Of a stretch of DNA of 17,344 nucleotides, positions 12,932 to 17,344 are shown piece after piece (the stretch's first letter is position 1; each line of letters begins with the position of its first letter). The DNA comes from Lachnospiraceae bacterium UBA3821 (GTDB taxonomy: Bacteria > Bacillota > Clostridia > Lachnospirales > Lachnospiraceae): positions 1 to 17,344 of the forward strand of contig DFDT01000051.1 of the NCBI GenBank assembly GCA_002368865.1. Reading direction: 5' to 3'. The position numbers were made by a program, and so were the translations under genes. Below the pieces are notes generated by a model. It made no database searches, was not told the DNA's origin, and was given only the letters and a program-made list of their open reading frames with translations.

Positions 12932-13750
12932 ATGCGTTTTTCAATCATTGTAGTGACCCTGAATGCAGGGGAAAAACTGAAGGAAACGGTGCAGAGTGTG
13001 CTGGCACAGCAATTCACGGATTATGAGATCGTAGTGAAAGATGGCGGGAGTACGGACGGTTCCGTGGAGAAGCTGCCGCAGGATGCGCGGCTAATGGTGT
13101 ATGTCAGGAAGGACAAGGGCATTTATGATGCCATGAATCAGGCAGTGGAGTTTGCCAAGGGGCAGTATGTGCTGTTTTTGAATTGTGGAGACTTTTTCTA
13201 TGATCAGACAGTGTTGACACGGGCAGATGCGGCGCTTGCAGCGGCGGAGGCTGCTATGGCTTCAGCGGGTACAGCCGGGTCAGGGCGTCCGCTGGTGCTT
13301 TACGGAGACACTTACGGTGCCAAGAATCAGGTGCTGATCGCGGCGCCCAGAACAATCACCGGCGGGATCTGTTACCGCAATATTCCCTGTCATCAATCCT
13401 GTTTTTATGCGGTGGAACTCTGCAAAAAGAAGCCGTATGATCTGCAATTCCGTATCCGGGCGGATTATGACCACTTTTTGTGGTGCTATTATCGGGCGAA
13501 AGCGAACATGATCTATATGGGCGGCGTGGTGGCGTCTTATGAAGGCGGCGGTTATTCGGAGAATCAGGCAAACCGGAAGCGGGATAAAGCGGAACATAAG
13601 ATGATCACAGAGTGTTATATGGCGCGTGGAGAGCTGATAAAATACAGGCTGTTGATGTTGCTGTCGTTTGCGCCGCTTCGCAGTATGCTGGCGGAAAATC
13701 GATTGACTTCCGGGCTGTATCACCGATGGAAAGAGCTGGTGCGGAGGTAG
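12932..13750 (+). CDS. Family 2 glycosyltransferase
   Basis: This 272-residue cytoplasmic GT-A enzyme opens with MRFSIIVVTLNAGEKL. The nucleotide-sugar binding motif DGGSTDGS begins at D37. KDKGIYDAMNQAVEFAKG (61-78) and LFLNCGDFF, with the metal-site aspartate D87, give the WcaE-like subtype of GT2, in which the usual DxD is replaced by an N-x-GD motif. An Ala-rich insertion at about 101-113 looks like a loop. No membrane anchor is evident. It starts 3 bp after the fusion-protein stop and ends 3 bp before the acyltransferase start, so translation is probably coupled. Sugar specificity cannot be read from sequence; a role in an exported glycan is inferred from the neighbours. Confidence 0.85.
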   Translation: MRFSIIVVTLNAGEKLKETVQSVLAQQFTDYEIVVKDGGSTDGSVEKLPQDARLMVYVRKDKGIYDAMNQAVEFAKGQYVLFLNCGDFFYDQTVLTRADAALAAAEAAMASAGTAGSGRPLVLYGDTYGAKNQVLIAAPRTITGGICYRNIPCHQSCFYAVELCKKKPYDLQFRIRADYDHFLWCYYRAKANMIYMGGVVASYEGGGYSENQANRKRDKAEHKMITECYMARGELIKYRLLMLLSFAPLRSMLAENRLTSGLYHRWKELVRR

Positions 13751-13753
13751 GAT

Positions 13754-14833
13754 ATGACACAGAAAACAAAGGAAAGACAAAAGAATCTGGACGAACTCCG
13801 CGCATTGGCGATGATGATGGTGGTGGTGCTGCATTTCCTCGGCAAGGGGAATCTGTTGGGAGATGTGACATCAGCTTCCATGGACAGTGTGGGGATCGCC
13901 GCCTGGGTGCTGGAGGCATTTTGTATTGTGGCGGTGAACTGTTATATGCTGCTCTCCGGTTATTTCCTGTGCGAGACGGAGTTTCAGTTCAGCAGGTTGT
14001 TCAAGCTGTATCTCCAGGTGTGGATGTACTCCGCGGGGATAGGGTTTTTGGCCGCTGCGACGGGGTTTGTGCCTGCGGCAGAGGTGGATACCCATTATTA
14101 TCTGACACTGCTTTTCCCGGTATCCATGGGGCATTATTGGTTTATGACCGCATATTTGTTTTTGTATGTGCTGCTCCCGGTGGCGGGGGCTGCGGTGAAA
14201 CATATGGATCGGGCACAGCTGCGAAGAAGTGTGTTGCTGTTGCTTGCGGTATTTTGCGTCCTGAAATCCGTGCTGCCGTTCCGGCTGGAGGAGGACAGTG
14301 TGGGATATGATGTGGTCTGGTATCTGTGTGTATTTTTGCTGGCGGCTTATATCCGGAAATATGGTCTGCCGCTTCTGAACAAGCGATGGAAGTGTGGGTG
14401 TCTGTATCTGGGCGGGTGTATCCTGATCTTGATGGAACTGTTTGTGCTGCGGGCGTTTTATCTGCGCAGCGGAAGCTTTGGATTGATCCTGAAGGTGAGT
14501 TTTGAGTACAATCATGTGTTTGCGCTGGCGGCGGCAGTGGGGCTGTTCGGGTTTTTCCTGCATGGTAAGGGTGCGGGGCTGATCGGCACGGCGTCGCAAA
14601 AGCTGTCGCCCTATGTGTTGGGCGTGTATCTGCTGCACGAAAATAGCGGAGTGCGGTACGGCTGGCAGAAGATTTTTCATGCGGAGGAGATCCGGACGGT
14701 GCCAGAGCTCCTGCTCTGGACTGTGTTGGCGGCAGTGTGCATGTTTGCGGCAGGTGTGGCGATTGAGTGGCTGAGGAGTTTTTTGGTGAAGGCTTTGAGC
14801 GGTGCGAATGCGGAGGTGGCATGGAAACGATAG
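13754..14833 (+). CDS. Acyltransferase family 3 membrane protein
   Basis: This 359-residue protein has about ten hydrophobic segments and the acyltransferase-3 opening KNLDELRALAMMMVVVLHF, containing the conserved arginine (R16) and the active-site histidine (H27). The family moves acetyl, succinyl or other acyl groups from the cytoplasm to sugars on the outer face, as in O-acetylation of polysaccharide or peptidoglycan. A later VNCYMLLSGYFL segment is the usual second family motif. A GGAGG in the last codons of the glycosyltransferase gene lies a few bases before the ATG. The last 13 bp overlap the next gene. The acceptor is probably the glycan built by the adjacent transferases (inference). 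Confidence 0.85.
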   Translation: MTQKTKERQKNLDELRALAMMMVVVLHFLGKGNLLGDVTSASMDSVGIAAWVLEAFCIVAVNCYMLLSGYFLCETEFQFSRLFKLYLQVWMYSAGIGFLAAATGFVPAAEVDTHYYLTLLFPVSMGHYWFMTAYLFLYVLLPVAGAAVKHMDRAQLRRSVLLLLAVFCVLKSVLPFRLEEDSVGYDVVWYLCVFLLAAYIRKYGLPLLNKRWKCGCLYLGGCILILMELFVLRAFYLRSGSFGLILKVSFEYNHVFALAAAVGLFGFFLHGKGAGLIGTASQKLSPYVLGVYLLHENSGVRYGWQKIFHAEEIRTVPELLLWTVLAAVCMFAAGVAIEWLRSFLVKALSGANAEVAWKR

Positions 14834-16659
14834 GACAGAAAAAGGGAAAGCGAATAGGGTGGGAGCCGGTGCTGCTGGTCATTTTATTCTGGTATCCGCT
14901 GCGGTTCATCCATGGGGGAATCGATTTTTGGGATACAGGCTATAATTATGCCAATTTCCTCTACATGGGAACGGAGCATATGGACTCTATGTGGCTGTTC
15001 TCCACTTATCTGGCAAACCTGGTGGGGCACGGATTGACGAAGCTGCCCGGCGCGGGGACATTGGTGGGGATGAATCTGTACACGGGGCTGTTTGCCAGTG
15101 CATTGGGGCTTCTGGGATATTGGTTTTGTACCAGAAAACTGGGAATCTCCTGGTGGATCGCTTATCTGGGAGAGTATGCTGCGCTCAGCTTGTGTTGGTG
15201 TCCTACGGCGCTTTTATATAATTATCTGACGTATTTGCTGTTCACCGGTTGCGTGATCCTATTGTATCTGGGACTGACGCAGGAGAAAAAATCATGCCTG
15301 TTTGCCGCGGGAGTCTGCCTGGGAACCAATGTACTGGTGCGATTTTCTAATCTGCCGGAGGCGGCGTTGATCGTGGCAGTCTGGGTGTATGCTTTCCTAG
15401 AGGGCAGAGAGAAAAGGGACGGAAAGAGTTTCGGCAGGGCAGTACGGTATACCCTCTGGTGCCTGGCGGGTTATGCGGCGGCGCTGCTTGTCCTGTTTGG
15501 CTGGATTCAGCTTCGGTACGGAATGGATGCCTATGTAGCGGGCATCGGGAGACTGTTTGCCATGACGGACAAGGCCACGGATTACAAGGCCGGTTCCATG
15601 ATAGGACAGTTGGTTTTCACCTATGTGGACAATCTGTACTGGGTGCTGCGGATCGGGGCAATCGTGTTTGTGGGGGTGATCGGGTTTGCCTTTGCAGGCT
15701 TTTTGGATGATCTGGAGCCGGGACTCTGGGAGCGTGTGCAGGGGGAAGTCCGGCTGGTCTGGTGTGGCGCCTGCGTGGGCATGGTATGCTGGCTGTACCA
15801 CCGTGGATTTTGTGCGGTGACCTATGATAATTACGGCGCGATTTTGAGACCGGGAATTTCTTTTTTGACGTTGACGCTGGGAATCTGCGTGATCCGGATC
15901 TTGTGGAGGGGCGTGCCGAAAGAGGAGAAGCTGATCAGTGGGTTGGTATTCCTGATGGTGTTGTTGACTTCAATCGGCAGCAACAACGGTGTGTATCCCA
16001 GCCTGAATCATCTCTTTCTTCCTGCACCTTATACGATCTGGCAGTGTATGCGGTTTGTGCGGGATACGAAACGGCGGGCTTTGTGGGCGGTGAAGCCTGC
16101 GGTGATCGCTTTGCTTTTGCTGTTCTTTGTACAGAGTGCAGGATTCGGACTAACGTTTGTGTTTGCAGAAGCTACCGGAGCCAAAGAGATGACCGCTGTA
16201 GTCGGAAATAATGAGATCCTTCAAGGGGTGCGAATGAGTCCGGAGCGGGCAAGATGGATATCGGAGATCAGTGGCTATACGGAGAGTAAAGGTATGAAAG
16301 GGCGGGAAGTGATCCTGTTTGGCAATATTCCGTCCATGTCCTATTATTTACAGATGCCGTCGGCGTTTAATCCCTGGAGTGATCTGGACTCCTATAACGA
16401 AGCGGTCCTGGCAGAGGCACTTGAGAAGACGGCAGAGGAGGTCAGAGCGGGAAAAGGGCGACCGGTAGTATTGCTGGAGGCGGATTATGCGAGGTATCTG
16501 TTTGGTGGCGCGGAAGCGTTAGAGGCAGCAGGGGTGCATGAGTCGGTGATCGGGAAAATACAGCAGAATGATGGGAAGATAGAGCTTTTGAGGGCTTATG
16601 TGGAGAAATTGCAGTATGGAGTTACCTTTGCAAATGAAAAGTTTGTAATGATGGAGTAA
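14821..16659 (+). CDS. Large multi-membrane protein, possible GT-C-fold glycosyltransferase
   Basis: The predicted protein has 612 residues with roughly ten to twelve hydrophobic helices over the first 460, then a soluble C-terminal domain of about 150 residues. The start is set at ATG 14821, preceded by GGAGG at 14812-14816 and overlapping the acyltransferase stop by 13 bp; an upstream in-frame GTG at 14767 would add a non-hydrophobic stretch encoded inside the neighbour. After the first helix comes an acidic loop, GGIDFWDTGYNYANF, positioned like the catalytic aspartate loop of GT-C enzymes that use lipid-linked sugars. The soluble tail includes NIPSMSYYLQMPSAFNPWSDL. I do not recognise a named family. 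The topology and the neighbouring glycan genes favour a lipid-linked sugar transferase; a flippase or polymerase is the main alternative. Confidence 0.7.
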   Translation: METIGQKKGKRIGWEPVLLVILFWYPLRFIHGGIDFWDTGYNYANFLYMGTEHMDSMWLFSTYLANLVGHGLTKLPGAGTLVGMNLYTGLFASALGLLGYWFCTRKLGISWWIAYLGEYAALSLCWCPTALLYNYLTYLLFTGCVILLYLGLTQEKKSCLFAAGVCLGTNVLVRFSNLPEAALIVAVWVYAFLEGREKRDGKSFGRAVRYTLWCLAGYAAALLVLFGWIQLRYGMDAYVAGIGRLFAMTDKATDYKAGSMIGQLVFTYVDNLYWVLRIGAIVFVGVIGFAFAGFLDDLEPGLWERVQGEVRLVWCGACVGMVCWLYHRGFCAVTYDNYGAILRPGISFLTLTLGICVIRILWRGVPKEEKLISGLVFLMVLLTSIGSNNGVYPSLNHLFLPAPYTIWQCMRFVRDTKRRALWAVKPAVIALLLLFFVQSAGFGLTFVFAEATGAKEMTAVVGNNEILQGVRMSPERARWISEISGYTESKGMKGREVILFGNIPSMSYYLQMPSAFNPWSDLDSYNEAVLAEALEKTAEEVRAGKGRPVVLLEADYARYLFGGAEALEAAGVHESVIGKIQQNDGKIELLRAYVEKLQYGVTFANEKFVMME

Positions 16660-16684
16660 GAAGGTAGATATAGAAATTTAGGAT

Positions 16685-16728
16685 AGGCAAAAGGTCTGCA
16701 GCTTATAACAGCTGCAGACCTTTTGCCT
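16685..16728. terminator. Bidirectional terminator shared by the long operon and asnA
   Basis: A perfect 19-bp stem has arms 16685-16703 and 16710-16728 around the 6-base loop TATAAC. The inner stem GGTCTGCAGCT is flanked by AAAA on one side and TTTT on the other, so transcripts from either strand meet a GC-rich hairpin and then a short U-run. It lies 25 bp after the stop of the last plus-strand gene. On the minus strand it straddles the asnA stop codon, so the last codons of asnA form one arm. Confidence 0.85.
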
Positions 16729-17344
16729 GTGCATCCTTCATGACCTGATCGGGCCAGAGGGAACATTGTACTTCACCGATATGTGCTTTCCGCAGGAAGA
16801 ACATACAGATTCGGGACTGACCGATACCGCCGCCGATGGTGTAGGGCAGTTCCTTATTGAGGATTGCTTTGTGGAAAGGCAGTTCAGCGCGCTCCGGGCA
16901 GCCTGCTTTTTCCAACTGTTCCTTCAAGGAGGTTTCGTCCACGCGGATTCCCATGCTGGAGAGTTCCAAAGCAATGTCCAAAACCGGATAGTAGACCACG
17001 ATGTCGGCGTTCAGTGCCCAGTCGTCGTAGTCCGGCGCACGTCCGTCATGGGGCTTGCCGTTCTCCAGCTTGTCGCCGATCTGCATGATGCAGACGGCGC
17101 CTTTTGCTTTTGCAATATAATATTCTCTTTCCTTGGGTGTATAGTCCGGGAACATTTCTTCCAATTCTTTGGTGGTGATGAAGAAAATGTCATGCGGAAG
17201 GATCTCAGTTATGTAGTCATACTGAATGGACATGTATTTCTCAGTCTTGCGCAGCACCTTGTACACCGTCTTGACCGTATCCTTCAGAGTGGCTAAGGTG
17301 CGGTCCTCCTTGGAGATGATCTTCTCCCAGTCCCACTGGTCCAC
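16703..17344 (-). CDS. asnA: Aspartate-ammonia ligase, asparagine synthetase A (partial, N-terminus outside window)
   Basis: The C-terminal 213 residues of an enzyme normally about 335 long enter from the right edge with the family hallmark VDQWDWEK. AsnA makes asparagine from aspartate, ammonia and ATP through an aminoacyl-tRNA-synthetase-like fold. Strongly conserved blocks are present: APDYDDWALN, ELSSMGIRVDE, LPYTIGGGIGQSRICMFFL (the class II motif-3-like ATP site) and HIGEVQCSLWP. The reading frame is intact to the TAA at 16703-16705. The first codon in the window is GTG (valine), which is internal and not a start. The gene converges with the long operon and ends inside the shared terminator. 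Its promoter lies outside the window. Confidence 0.96.
   Translation of the reverse strand: MDQWDWEKIISKEDRTLATLKDTVKTVYKVLRKTEKYMSIQYDYITEILPHDIFFITTKELEEMFPDYTPKEREYYIAKAKGAVCIMQIGDKLENGKPHDGRAPDYDDWALNADIVVYYPVLDIALELSSMGIRVDETSLKEQLEKAGCPERAELPFHKAILNKELPYTIGGGIGQSRICMFFLRKAHIGEVQCSLWPDQVMKDAQAKGLQLL

Noticed and set aside
14767..14820. GTG at 14767 as the start of the GT-C-like protein
   Set aside because: It would lie deep in the acyltransferase gene without a suitable ribosome site; ATG 14821 follows GGAGG.

Overview
The window reads as chromosomal DNA from a gut-type Clostridia, most likely a Lachnospiraceae member. This is inferred from the gene set (Rpn-type nuclease, VTC/DUF4956/Cthe_2159 trio, a second MraY-like transferase, CPBP protease), the strong AGGAGG-type ribosome binding sites, the roughly 50% GC coding DNA with AT-rich regulatory gaps, and compact rho-independent terminators. 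No rRNA, tRNA, CRISPR array, integrase or insertion-sequence end was seen.

Layout. (1) Positions 1-785, minus strand: the N-terminal 261 codons of an Rpn/PDDEXK-2 nuclease, driven by a near-consensus promoter at 947-975. (2) 786-1095: a 310-bp AT-rich divergent control region. It holds that minus promoter, phased A-tracts, and a plus promoter whose -35 region is replaced by an 11-bp-period direct repeat. (3) 1096-4517, plus strand: a three-gene operon encoding a VTC-domain polyphosphate polymerase, a DUF4956 membrane protein and a Cthe_2159-type beta-helix lipoprotein. It is closed by a strong terminator at 4525-4555. (4) 4639-16659, plus strand: eight tightly packed genes with gaps of 3 to 27 bp and one 13-bp overlap, probably one long transcript. 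They encode an EF-G/Tet(M)-like GTPase fused to a Rae1/YacP-type NYN nuclease domain, an LtaS-type phosphoglycerol transferase, an MraY-like sugar-phosphate transferase, a GreA-type factor, a HAD phosphatase fused to a CPBP intramembrane protease, a family-2 glycosyltransferase, an acyltransferase-3 protein and a large multi-membrane protein of GT-C appearance. (5) 16703-17344, minus strand: the C-terminal two thirds of asnA, converging on the long operon and sharing a perfect 19-bp hairpin terminator with it.

How the genes may work together. The VTC protein has no membrane segment of its own, whereas the eukaryotic VTC complex makes polyphosphate while passing it through a membrane channel. 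DUF4956 is therefore a plausible channel or anchor, and the lipoprotein a surface partner (inference). The later part of the long operon looks like an envelope-glycan assembly line: prenyl-phosphate sugar transfer, glycosyl transfer, O-acylation and glycerol-phosphate decoration. Its first gene and greA instead act on stalled translation and transcription.

The two best candidates for undescribed biology are the ribosomal GTPase-nuclease fusion and the VTC-DUF4956-lipoprotein operon with its response-regulator-like operator.
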